5,095 nucleotides of DNA, taken from assembly GCA_002425405.1 (NCBI GenBank), contig DIME01000164.1:1-5095 (forward strand), in the 5' to 3' direction. Below, piece after piece: positions 1 to 4,057 of this stretch. The notes beneath the pieces were generated by a model. The model did no database searches. It was not told the DNA's origin and worked only from the letters and a program-made list of their open reading frames with translations. The DNA is from Candidatus Accumulibacter vicinus. GTDB taxonomy: Bacteria > Pseudomonadota > Gammaproteobacteria > Burkholderiales > Rhodocyclaceae. The position numbers were made by a program, and so were the translations under genes. Each line of letters starts with the position of its first letter. Positions within the stretch are counted from its first letter, which is position 1.

Positions 1-111
1 CGTAGCGGCTTCGTCCAACCCGTCAGTCCAGCGGACGCCGTGCCGGCGCCGCTGACTTTTGCGGTTAGCCGTCATCCTCGCTTCGATGGCAGCCCATGCC
101 GGCGAATTCAT
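1..111 (-). CDS. Partial unknown phage early protein, N-terminus only
   Basis: The first 37 codons of a gene that leaves the window at its left edge; the frame stays open. I do not recognise the product. The visible part begins MNSPAWAAIEARMTANRK and is strongly basic around residues 16-27 (RKSQRRRHGVR), which could contact nucleic acid, but that is inference. The start is well supported: GGAGG at 119-123 lies 7 nt upstream, and the ATG overlaps the stop of the preceding gene as ATGA, the usual sign of translational coupling. It is the third or later gene of the leftward operon driven by the pL-like promoter at 649-677. An internal ATG at codon 13 is a less likely start, because its only purine-rich stretch abuts the codon. 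Confidence 0.6.
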   Translation of the reverse strand, partial: MNSPAWAAIEARMTANRKSQRRRHGVRWTDGLDEAAT

Positions 112-260
112 CGTACGTCCTCCACCAATGCCCGGTGCGTGTTGAACTGCCGGACGTACTCTTGCCGAAATGCGTCCATGTCCAGAGCCGTTTCGAAGTC
201 GATCCGGCCGACGAGGCCGAATGCAGCCAGCAGGAAAATGAAGGCCCACAGGGTTTTCAT
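108..260 (-). CDS. Small 50-aa protein with N-terminal hydrophobic segment
   Basis: An unrecognised 50-residue protein. Residues 3-18 (TLWAFIFLLAAFGLVG) form one hydrophobic stretch directly after the N-terminal MK, so it is either a signal anchor or a signal peptide. The remaining 30 residues are charged (DFETALDMDAFRQEYVRQF...) and could form an amphipathic helix. I chose the ATG at 260 because GGAGG at 268-272 lies 7 nt upstream. The same frame extends upstream to other ATGs (for example at 347), but those overlap the previous gene and lack comparable ribosome sites. The stop overlaps the next start as ATGA. It belongs to the leftward phage early operon; small membrane proteins there often act in exclusion or host takeover, but nothing in the sequence assigns a function. 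Confidence 0.65.
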   Translation of the reverse strand: MKTLWAFIFLLAAFGLVGRIDFETALDMDAFRQEYVRQFNTHRALVEDVR

Positions 261-333
261 GCTTGCCCCTCCGCTCTTTCTGACGAGTTGCATCAGACCG
301 GCTGGTGGGTATGAATCCGCCGAATACGGCTTG

Positions 334-447
334 TCAGAAGTATTCATCGTCGTCCTCTGTTTCTTGCCCAAATCCGATGACTTGCGCTGCGATGACCGGC
401 AGGGCCACCACCGCGACCAGAAGCACCACAATCTCAACCCAGTCCAT
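334..447 (-). CDS. 37-aa single-span membrane microprotein
   Basis: A very short gene of 37 codons starting MDWVEIVVLLVAVVALPVIAA. Residues 4-24 are almost entirely hydrophobic and would form one transmembrane helix. The tail is highly acidic (ETEDDDEYF), so the acidic end is most simply placed in the cytoplasm or at the membrane face, though orientation is uncertain. The start is supported by GGGGAG at 456-461, 8 nt upstream. It is the first ATG-started gene with a good ribosome site after the pL-like promoter, whose transcript would begin near 642. The next gene starts at 260, about 70 nt downstream. I do not recognise a family. Holin-like or exclusion roles are possible, but a lone helix does not prove either. 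Confidence 0.6.
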   Translation of the reverse strand: MDWVEIVVLLVAVVALPVIAAQVIGFGQETEDDDEYF

Positions 448-625
448 CTCGCTCTCTCCCCGTACTGTGTTTCGTTGCCCATTGCCGGTTGATCTCGAGA
501 GCCGCCTCCCGGTTCGTTGCTAGCGATGTTCCTACCCATCCCTCGACCTGGTTGCTGTCCTCGGTTCGCAGGTGGCTATCGGCAAACAACCCGGTGCGCT
601 TGAAGCGGCTTTCGGGATCAACCAG
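434..625 (-). other. Open frame without ATG in the leftward leader
   Basis: Between the pL-like promoter and the 37-aa membrane gene one frame is open for 63 codons after a TAA at 626-628. Its codons have the high third-position GC of a coding stretch in the first half, and the translation looks protein-like (VDPESRFKRTGLFADSHLR, later EAALEINRQW). There is no ATG; possible starts are CTG at 623-625 or TTG at 587-589, neither with a convincing ribosome site. It could be a gene with a rare start, the C-terminal remnant of a truncated early gene, or plain leader. It overlaps the start of the 37-aa gene by 14 nt. Confidence 0.25.
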
Positions 626-648
626 TTACCTGTTGCTTGACGCGCCAA

Positions 649-677
649 ACTTTAGCCTTGCTAAATTCTTTTGTCAA
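649..677 (-). promoter_or_regulatory. pL-like leftward early promoter
   Basis: On the minus strand a perfect -35 TTGACA (672-677) is followed after 17 bp by TAAAGT (649-654, 4 of 6 matches to TATAAT). Transcription would start near 642 and run toward position 1 into the small-gene operon. The -35 overlaps one operator-like repeat and the -10 overlaps another, with the same geometry as at the cro promoter at 3670-3698. This makes it the counterpart of lambda pL, repressed by CI in the lysogen. The element sequence and spacing are seen directly; repression is inferred. Confidence 0.75.
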
Positions 678-722
678 TAGCCTAGCTAAAGTTATTGGTG
701 CAAGTAAATTAGCCAAGCTAAA
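651..722. promoter_or_regulatory. OL-like operator cluster, three repressor sites
   Basis: Three 15-bp imperfect palindromes of the form TTTAGCnnnGCTAAA. Site 1 at 651-665 is perfect in both 6-bp arms (spacer CTT). Site 2 at 676-690 reads AATAGCCTAGCTAAA. Site 3 at 708-722 reads ATTAGCCAAGCTAAA. Centres lie at 658, 683 and 715, so sites 1 and 2 are 25 bp apart, exactly as the two promoter-overlapping sites at the cI-cro region are. Site 1 covers the -10 and site 2 touches the -35 of the leftward promoter, so occupancy would block RNA polymerase. Binding by CI and Cro is inferred from the shared consensus with the cI-cro intergenic region. Confidence 0.8.
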
Positions 723-774
723 CGCGCCGCCGCGAGCCGGCCGACCAATCCGCAGACGGACGCCGTTCTGCAGG

Positions 775-800
775 AAAAAGAAAACCGCCTCGGGGGCGGT
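775..800 (-). terminator. Rho-independent terminator, minus strand
   Basis: A 6-bp GC-rich stem (ACCGCC at 784-789 with GGCGGT at 795-800, 5-nt loop) is followed on the minus strand by TTTTCTTTTT. It lies 56 bp downstream of a similar terminator at 853-878, so the two act in tandem to stop leftward transcripts coming from the higBA side before they enter the OL operators. Confidence 0.65.
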
Positions 801-852
801 CGTGGGTTCGTTCAATGCGGTGGTTAGTGCCCGAGCTGTCTCACGTCAGGCG

Positions 853-878
853 AAAAAAGCCCGCTCGGGGCGGGCTTT
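853..878 (-). terminator. Strong rho-independent terminator, minus strand
   Basis: A 9-bp stem (AAAGCCCGC at 856-864 with GCGGGCTTT at 870-878) and a 5-nt loop are followed on the minus strand by an uninterrupted T run of six. It is the first clear minus-strand terminator after cI, higB, higA and the 40-aa gene, so it probably ends any transcript from those genes. In the plus direction only a short TTT follows the stem, so it is not an efficient terminator that way. Confidence 0.8.
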
Positions 879-924
879 GACGGCGAGGCTACAATCTGAC
901 GATGTAGTTCGCGAACCACGAAAC

Positions 925-955
925 TGCGGGGACGCCTTGTTTTCTCGTCCCCGCA
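925..955. repeat. 10-bp inverted repeat (hairpin)
   Basis: TGCGGGGACG at 925-934 is repeated in inverted form at 946-955 with an 11-nt AT-rich loop. No T run follows on either strand, so it is not a standard terminator. Its right arm shares 4 nt (952-955) with the left arm of the longer hairpin at 952-993, so the two stems compete at their bases in RNA. A 10-bp perfect palindrome, GTTCGCGAAC, lies just beside it at 907-916. Confidence 0.7.
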
Positions 956-993
956 CCCTGGTCAGATAAAGAGCTGCATCTGACCAGGGTGCG
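952..993. repeat. 16-bp perfect inverted repeat at 3' end of 40-aa gene
   Basis: CGCACCCTGGTCAGAT at 952-967 is exactly inverted at 978-993 with a 10-nt loop. On the minus strand the stem contains the last codons and the stop codon (962-964) of the 40-aa gene, so it would form a stable stem at the end of that mRNA. There is no following T run. It may protect the 3' end, pause or terminate with a factor, or be a protein-binding site; the sequence does not decide between these. Confidence 0.75.
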
Positions 994-1084
994 AGCGCCA
1001 GTGTTGGCATACTGACTCCCGCCGTCCGAAACGGAAACGGGTGTATGCGCGCACGAACACGCTCCTCCAACGGATATAGGCCAT
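962..1084 (-). CDS. Small basic 40-aa hypothetical protein
   Basis: A 40-residue protein rich in arginine and aromatic residues. Its core is VFVRAYTRFRFGRRESVCQH, followed by WRSHPGQMQLFI. The regular pattern of basic and aromatic residues looks like a real short protein, perhaps binding nucleic acid, but I cannot name a family. I chose the ATG at 1084 because GAGGA at 1092-1096 lies 7 nt upstream; the frame also extends to a GTG at 1204, which has a poorer site. The gene lies 203 nt downstream of the higA-ImmA stop on the same strand, with no minus-strand terminator between, so it may be the last gene of that transcript. Its last nine codons and stop form part of the 16-bp hairpin at 952-993, so protein and RNA structure are constrained together. 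Confidence 0.5.
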   Translation of the reverse strand: MAYIRWRSVFVRAYTRFRFGRRESVCQHWRSHPGQMQLFI

Positions 1085-1157
1085 GGCCAATTCCTCATGA
1101 AGATTGAGGGGGGGTCTTGGCTTGTGCCTACACATTGCGAACTGGTAAGATTCGCCG

Positions 1158-1252
1158 TCTGCTGAAGACTGATGTGCAGGGCGGTTCGGTTGCCCCCTAT
1201 GCACCTCACCGAAGGTCCCGAAGTGTTGGTAGCGCTTCGCGGACCTTTTTTT
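1158..1252 (+). ncRNA. Candidate small RNA ending at the orphan plus-strand terminator
   Basis: No plus-strand gene is visible upstream of the strong terminator at 1212-1252, so an untranslated RNA may end there. A weak promoter candidate is TTGTGC (1122-1127), 18 bp, TAAGAT (1146-1151), which would start an RNA of about 95 nt near 1158. The 5' part can form a short GC stem (1179-1182 with 1192-1195). Such an RNA would be complementary to the stretch between higA and the 40-aa gene. The promoter is poor, so the start is a guess; the terminator is the solid part. Confidence 0.25.
1212..1252 (+). terminator. Strong rho-independent terminator, plus strand
   Basis: A 12-bp stem (1212-1223 with 1235-1247, one bulged C at 1240) with an 11-nt loop is followed by seven T residues at 1246-1252. 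On the minus strand no T run follows, so leftward transcripts from higA should pass through. It faces the 3' end of higA, 36 bp away. It may simply block plus-strand transcription from entering the toxin-antitoxin genes, or end a small RNA. Confidence 0.8.
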
Positions 1253-1287
1253 CTGAGTGCGTTTGAACTTTGCTTGATTGCTCTCGA

Positions 1288-2529
1288 TCAGGACAGCGTG
1301 GCACCTCTCCCCAGTTGATCGTTGAAATATTTCCGGATCCCCCCTTGGCTGTGGGGTAGTAACCGCCAGTTCCCTGTCTCGTGGCGAACGCGTCCCGCAA
1401 CGATCGCGGGATGAATGCGCAGCTTATCAGCCAAGGCGCTTGCGTTCTTCGCTGACGGAACGCGCTTTACATCCGATCTATCCCACTCTGCAGCAGGGAT
1501 CAATGCCTCGGTAGCGCCTTCGTCCGCCTCGCGTTCTTCCTGGCTTGATCGGTTCTTGTCGTCGAGGTTGTCGGCGATGAATAGGTGCGAAGGAGCAAGG
1601 TGCTTCTGCACGTGGATAAGTTCATGGAGCAGGGCAAACCAGAAGTTATCCACGCGGTCGTGGCGGAGCGTCAGCGCAATCACAGGCATATCCCCGTTCA
1701 GCATTGCCGCTCCATCGAGGTAGGTTTTCTTAAAGTGCTCTTCGACGACCAGGATGATACCGATGTTGGCGAGGAATTCCACTGCTAAGCGTGGCCCTTC
1801 TTCAAAGCGAGAAAGCTTCACCAAGTCGCGTAACCACTCCTCGGTGATAGCGCCCTTCCGGTAACGAGTGGCCAGCTTTTGGTGGCGTGCCTTTTTCAGG
1901 ACGGCAACCCGCCAAACGAGCAAGGCATACTCGTCCATCACCCGCGCGCCGCTTTGATATAGGGGCGACCGAAGAAGTGCTAGCGGGGGCGCTCCGACGC
2001 CAAATCCCCGCATGAACCGGCGAATCAGTTCTTCACCCTTTTCTATTGCTTGTCTGACGTCGCCGGTAAAGCCGTCGAAGTAACCTCGGGCCAACATCTC
2101 TTGCCAGGGAAACCGCCGATAGTCGTAGTGTGGCTCTTCGGAAAGGTCGACGTCGCCCTCGGCTGATCCCTCGAGGAGAATGTCAGCGGGGATATCAAGG
2201 TGCCTGTGAACACTTCGCATCATGGCAAGGCTTAGCGGGCGCTTGCGCGCCAATACCTCGGAAACCTTGGAAAGAGAACCGAAATACGGAAGCAAATCCT
2301 TGTTGCTCAGACCCATTTGGTCCATGCGAAACAGAATGGCATCGATGGGGTCCGCAGAGACAGGGGCCACCTTTCCGCGCTCATAGGACTCAATCACCAC
2401 CGCCAACAACTCAAGTTCTGCCTCCTTGCTCGAACCTGATGCGATATCCTCGTCCATCAAAGCTGATAGACGAGCGATCGCAGCATCGTAATCACGCTGC
2501 GTCTTGATAACTCGTACCTGCTGATTCAT
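1288..2529 (-). CDS. higA: HigA-type antitoxin fused to ImmA/IrrE metallopeptidase
   Basis: A 413-aa protein with two parts. Residues 1-120 resemble HigA antitoxins: an N-terminal helical region with ELELLAVVIESYE (38-50), then an HTH (about 64-113) containing the family-typical stretch FGSLSKVSEVLARKRPLSLAM. Stand-alone HigA proteins usually end soon after this. Here about 300 residues follow, with an ImmA/IrrE peptidase core: the zinc motif HELIH at 302-306 and a downstream EEREAD (331-336) carrying the probable third ligand. Expected role: bind and neutralise HigB, and repress the operon through the palindrome at 2915-2941; the peptidase may be a built-in switch, since ImmA-type proteases are known to cleave phage and ICE repressors. 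The ATG at 2529 has AAGGAG (2536-2541) 6 nt upstream and lies 40 nt after higB. A longer start at 2616 would overlap higB and lacks such a site. Family assignment is strong; substrate and activity are inferred. Confidence 0.88.
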   Translation of the reverse strand: MNQQVRVIKTQRDYDAAIARLSALMDEDIASGSSKEAELELLAVVIESYERGKVAPVSADPIDAILFRMDQMGLSNKDLLPYFGSLSKVSEVLARKRPLSLAMMRSVHRHLDIPADILLEGSAEGDVDLSEEPHYDYRRFPWQEMLARGYFDGFTGDVRQAIEKGEELIRRFMRGFGVGAPPLALLRSPLYQSGARVMDEYALLVWRVAVLKKARHQKLATRYRKGAITEEWLRDLVKLSRFEEGPRLAVEFLANIGIILVVEEHFKKTYLDGAAMLNGDMPVIALTLRHDRVDNFWFALLHELIHVQKHLAPSHLFIADNLDDKNRSSQEEREADEGATEALIPAAEWDRSDVKRVPSAKNASALADKLRIHPAIVAGRVRHETGNWRLLPHSQGGIRKYFNDQLGRGATLS

Positions 2530-2569
2530 CTTCAGCTCCTTTCCTTTCCCATGGTCACCGGCGCCTCTT

Positions 2570-2854
2570 TCAAAAACTCTGTCTGTCATACTCGGCGTGA
2601 GTGCCAACCCATTCAATCAAGACGATTTCATTCTGATATCTGACTTTCACCACCAATCTGTATGTGTTGCCCCTGATGTTGAAGATCACCCGGTTGTCAT
2701 CCAGCAGGCTGGCGCTGGGATAGCGGTTTTTAACATCCTGCGGACCAGCCCAATGTGCTCTCTCGACATCCGTCTGCCAAGCGTTCAAAGCCCCCCGTGA
2801 GTCCGCGTGCTGTCGCTTGAAAGCGTCGAGCTTGATGATGCCGAGCAGTTGCAT
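2570..2854 (-). CDS. higB: HigB-family mRNA interferase toxin
   Basis: A 94-aa protein of usual length for the HigB toxin family (RelE-like fold). Diagnostic stretches are RYPSASLLDDNRVIFNI (44-60), GNTYRLVVKVRY (62-73) and the C-terminal WVGTHAEYDR (82-91), the hallmark of this family. HigB toxins cleave mRNA on the translating ribosome and halt growth until HigA sequesters them. As in classical higBA loci the toxin gene comes first, with the antitoxin gene 40 nt downstream. The ATG at 2854 fits the family N-terminus, but its ribosome site is weak; only GGGAAG is found, rather far upstream. A second ATG in the leader (2874-2876) opens a different frame that overlaps higB and might reduce toxin synthesis. 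Its own promoter lies at 2887-2915. Confidence 0.9.
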   Translation of the reverse strand: MQLLGIIKLDAFKRQHADSRGALNAWQTDVERAHWAGPQDVKNRYPSASLLDDNRVIFNIRGNTYRLVVKVRYQNEIVLIEWVGTHAEYDRQSF

Positions 2855-2886
2855 AGAGCTTTTTCGTGCTTCCCATGATAGGATAG

Positions 2887-2915
2887 ATTGTAGTTTCCCA
2901 GATTATATGTGTCAA
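2887..2915 (-). promoter_or_regulatory. higBA promoter, near-consensus sigma70
   Basis: On the minus strand TTGACA (2910-2915, exact consensus) is followed after 17 bp by TACAAT (2887-2892, 5 of 6 matches). The predicted start near 2880 gives a leader of about 26 nt before the higB ATG. It is the strongest core promoter in the window, so tight repression by HigA is expected; the operator palindrome abuts and overlaps the -35 by one base. Confidence 0.85.
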
Positions 2916-2941
2916 CAGTGTTCCCATATTGGGAACACTGT
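2915..2941. promoter_or_regulatory. 27-bp perfect palindrome, probable HigA operator
   Basis: Two perfect 12-bp arms, ACAGTGTTCCCA and TGGGAACACTGT, flank a TAT centre. The palindrome begins at the last base of the higBA -35 and extends upstream, where a bound HigA dimer would block RNA polymerase. A further half-like GTTTCCCA at 2893-2900 lies in the promoter spacer and could be a second contact. No T run follows in the minus direction, so this is not a good terminator for cI. It shares no sequence with the CI/Cro operators. The palindrome is seen directly; the binding protein is inferred from the autoregulation usual in higBA systems. Confidence 0.75.
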
Positions 2942-2982
2942 ACTTTTCTGGCAAGGTAAGCACACTGTGCTGGCGCCTCGAC

Positions 2983-3633
2983 TCACTCAGGCACCCACTT
3001 CCCGATAACGACGCCGCAGATCGTCGCGTTGCCGTCGATCGGGATCAGTTTCGGTCCGGGCCAGTCGGGGTTGAGCGCGCGCAGGAACCGCTGGCCGCCC
3101 TCGACCACCAGTTGCTTGAACGTCGCCTCTTGTTCGTCGTCGAGTCGAACGACAACATGTTTGCCGTGATCTGCGCGGGCATCAGGATCGACAAAGATGA
3201 TGTCGCCAGCCTGATATCGAGGCTCCATGGACAGGCCTCGGACGCGTAGCGCGAAGGTGTGCGGGCCGAACTTCCGCGGACACGGCAGCCATTCTTCGGC
3301 GTCTCCAGGCGCGAAGTTGTCCACGATTCCGCACCAGGTGCCGGCCTGCACCCAAGATATGAGAGGCACGCAACCGTGAATGGGCGGGCCTGGCTCGACG
3401 TTAGAAAGGCCTTTGCGTGTGAATCGGCTTGTCGTGTCTGCCATGTCGAAGTAACCAGGGGGAAGGTCCAATGCCAATTCGATGATTCTTGCCCCTGCAT
3501 CACCAATAGCCCTGTGTCCGCTCAGCCATTGGTTCACCTGTGCCGGTGACCTCTTGATCGCTGCGGCGAAAGCTGCTTGGTTGCCGCCGAATCTCGACTG
3601 GATGAGGGCGCGGAGTTTGGTCATTCTGTCCAT
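2983..3633 (-). CDS. cI: CI-type phage repressor (HTH plus S24 peptidase)
   Basis: A 216-aa LexA/CI-like repressor, close to lambda CI in length. The N-terminal HTH spans about residues 15-55, with the recognition helix region SPAQVNQWLSGHR (29-41). The C-terminal S24 domain has the expected parts in order: an Ala97-Gly98 cleavage site within SWVQAGTW, the catalytic Ser135 in RGLSMEP, and the catalytic Lys173 in ATFKQL. The protein should hold the prophage silent by binding the OL and OR sites and be inactivated by RecA-stimulated self-cleavage after DNA damage. The ATG at 3633 has no Shine-Dalgarno; a -10-like TAATAT at 3639-3644 would place the mRNA start at or next to the ATG, implying a leaderless message. 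An in-frame ATG at 3624 is an alternative. Downstream, no terminator is seen before higB. Confidence 0.93.
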   Translation of the reverse strand: MDRMTKLRALIQSRFGGNQAAFAAAIKRSPAQVNQWLSGHRAIGDAGARIIELALDLPPGYFDMADTTSRFTRKGLSNVEPGPPIHGCVPLISWVQAGTWCGIVDNFAPGDAEEWLPCPRKFGPHTFALRVRGLSMEPRYQAGDIIFVDPDARADHGKHVVVRLDDEQEATFKQLVVEGGQRFLRALNPDWPGPKLIPIDGNATICGVVIGKWVPE

Positions 3634-3638
3634 GGCTA

Positions 3639-3667
3639 ATATTAAGCGATGCTATAGATAGCTTGGC
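3639..3667 (-). promoter_or_regulatory. Possible cI maintenance promoter (pRM-like)
   Basis: On the minus strand TAATAT (3639-3644, 4 of 6) lies where it would start transcription at about the cI ATG. The matching -35 position (3662-3667, GCCAAG) hardly resembles TTGACA. Poor -35 elements are typical of repressor-maintenance promoters that need CI bound next door, here at the 3657-3671 site. The left-most operator (3642-3656) overlaps the -10, where Cro or excess CI could shut it off. Assignment rests mostly on position. Confidence 0.4.
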
Positions 3668-3696
3668 TATTGACTTTGCTGTTTAGCGAGGCTAAT
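3642..3696. promoter_or_regulatory. OR-like operator cluster between cI and cro
   Basis: Three sites match the palindromic consensus TTTAGCnnnGCTAAA. The cro-proximal site at 3682-3696 is TTTAGCGAGGCTAAT. The middle site at 3657-3671 holds perfect 5-bp arms (ATAGC/GCTAT). The cI-proximal site at 3642-3656 is TTAAGCGATGCTATA, the weakest match. Centres at 3649, 3664 and 3689 give 15- and 25-bp spacings. The outer cro-side site overlaps the -10 and the middle one overlaps the -35 of the cro promoter. A similar cluster lies at 651-722. Confidence 0.85.
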
Positions 3697-3698
3697 GT
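3670..3698 (+). promoter_or_regulatory. pR-like promoter for cro and the rightward genes
   Basis: TTGACT (3670-3675, 5 of 6) is followed after 17 bp by TAATGT (3693-3698, 3 of 6, with the key first two and last bases). The start would fall near 3705, the A of the cro ATG, so the message is probably leaderless. The stretches GGCTATTGAC and TTTAGC-n-AGGCTAA around it recur in the leftward promoter at 649-677. Confidence 0.7.
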
Positions 3699-3704
3699 TT
3701 TGGT

Positions 3705-3956
3705 ATGAACCAAATAGCGCTCGCCTGCAAACTTGTTGGCTCTCAGGCAATCCTTGCCCACCGGATCGGCGTGTCTCCTGCCGCCGTCAACCAGTGGATC
3801 AGCGGTCATCGCCCCGTCCCTCTGGAACGGTGCGTTGCCATTGAGCTTGCCACGAATGGGCAAGTCAGCCGCCAGGATCTTCGTCCGGATGACTACTGGC
3901 TGATCTGGCCAGAGTTGGTCGCGCCAAATTTGCAAAGTGTCGAGGCCTCCGCATGA
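3705..3956 (+). CDS. cro: Cro-like regulator of the YdaS type
   Basis: An 83-aa HTH protein, divergent from cI. GSQAILAHRIGVSPAAVNQWISGHRPVPLERC (about 12-43) is the HTH, followed by AIELATNGQVSRQDLRPDDYW, the region typical of YdaS/Cro-like phage regulators. Its recognition segment PAAVNQWISGHR differs from that of CI in only two of 12 residues, consistent with both proteins using the same operators. Expected role: repress cI and tune early transcription during lytic growth. It is the first gene from the rightward promoter. No Shine-Dalgarno precedes the ATG, and the predicted mRNA start lies at the ATG itself. The stop overlaps the next start as ATGA. Confidence 0.85.
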   Translation: MNQIALACKLVGSQAILAHRIGVSPAAVNQWISGHRPVPLERCVAIELATNGQVSRQDLRPDDYWLIWPELVAPNLQSVEASA

Positions 3957-4057
3957 GCCCCATCCATCCCCTGTCGTGCATGGTTCAGCCGGCCATTGGC
4001 GCCGTTCTTGGCGTCTTGGTCGCACTGCCCGCGCAGTCCTGGCCGATGCATGTGTAA
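3953..4057 (+). CDS. 34-aa hydrophobic micro-ORF coupled to cro
   Basis: A 34-codon frame beginning MSPIHPLSCMVQPAIGAVLG. Residues 10-27 are hydrophobic enough for one membrane segment. It is tied to both neighbours: its ATG overlaps the cro stop as ATGA, and its TAA overlaps the next gene's ATG as TAATG. GAGG at 3942-3945 lies 7 nt upstream of its start. The next gene has no clear ribosome site of its own, so translation of this frame probably delivers ribosomes to it. It may therefore be a real membrane peptide, a translational coupler, or both. No family is recognised. Confidence 0.55.
   Translation: MSPIHPLSCMVQPAIGAVLGVLVALPAQSWPMHV

Noticed and set aside
108..539. 143-codon extended form of the 50-aa leftward gene
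   Set aside because: The upstream part overlaps the 37-aa gene in another frame and reads as low-complexity Trp/Arg-rich sequence; the ATG at 260 has a strong ribosome site.
637..969. Plus-strand open frame of 110 codons
   Set aside because: It passes through the pL operators, both terminators and part of the hairpin cluster, and has no ribosome site.
1288..2616. Longer 442-residue form of the HigA-ImmA protein
   Set aside because: The extra 29 residues overlap the higB end, do not resemble HigA, and lack a ribosome site; the ATG at 2529 has AAGGAG 6 nt upstream and the family-typical N-terminus.
2915..2941. Palindrome as a terminator for cI
   Set aside because: No T run follows on the minus strand, and it sits exactly against the higBA -35, which fits an operator much better.
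3937..4056. Upstream extension of the ribbon-helix-helix-like gene
   Set aside because: It overlaps the cro end and the 34-aa micro-ORF and has no ribosome site; the TAATG overlap marks 4057 as the start.
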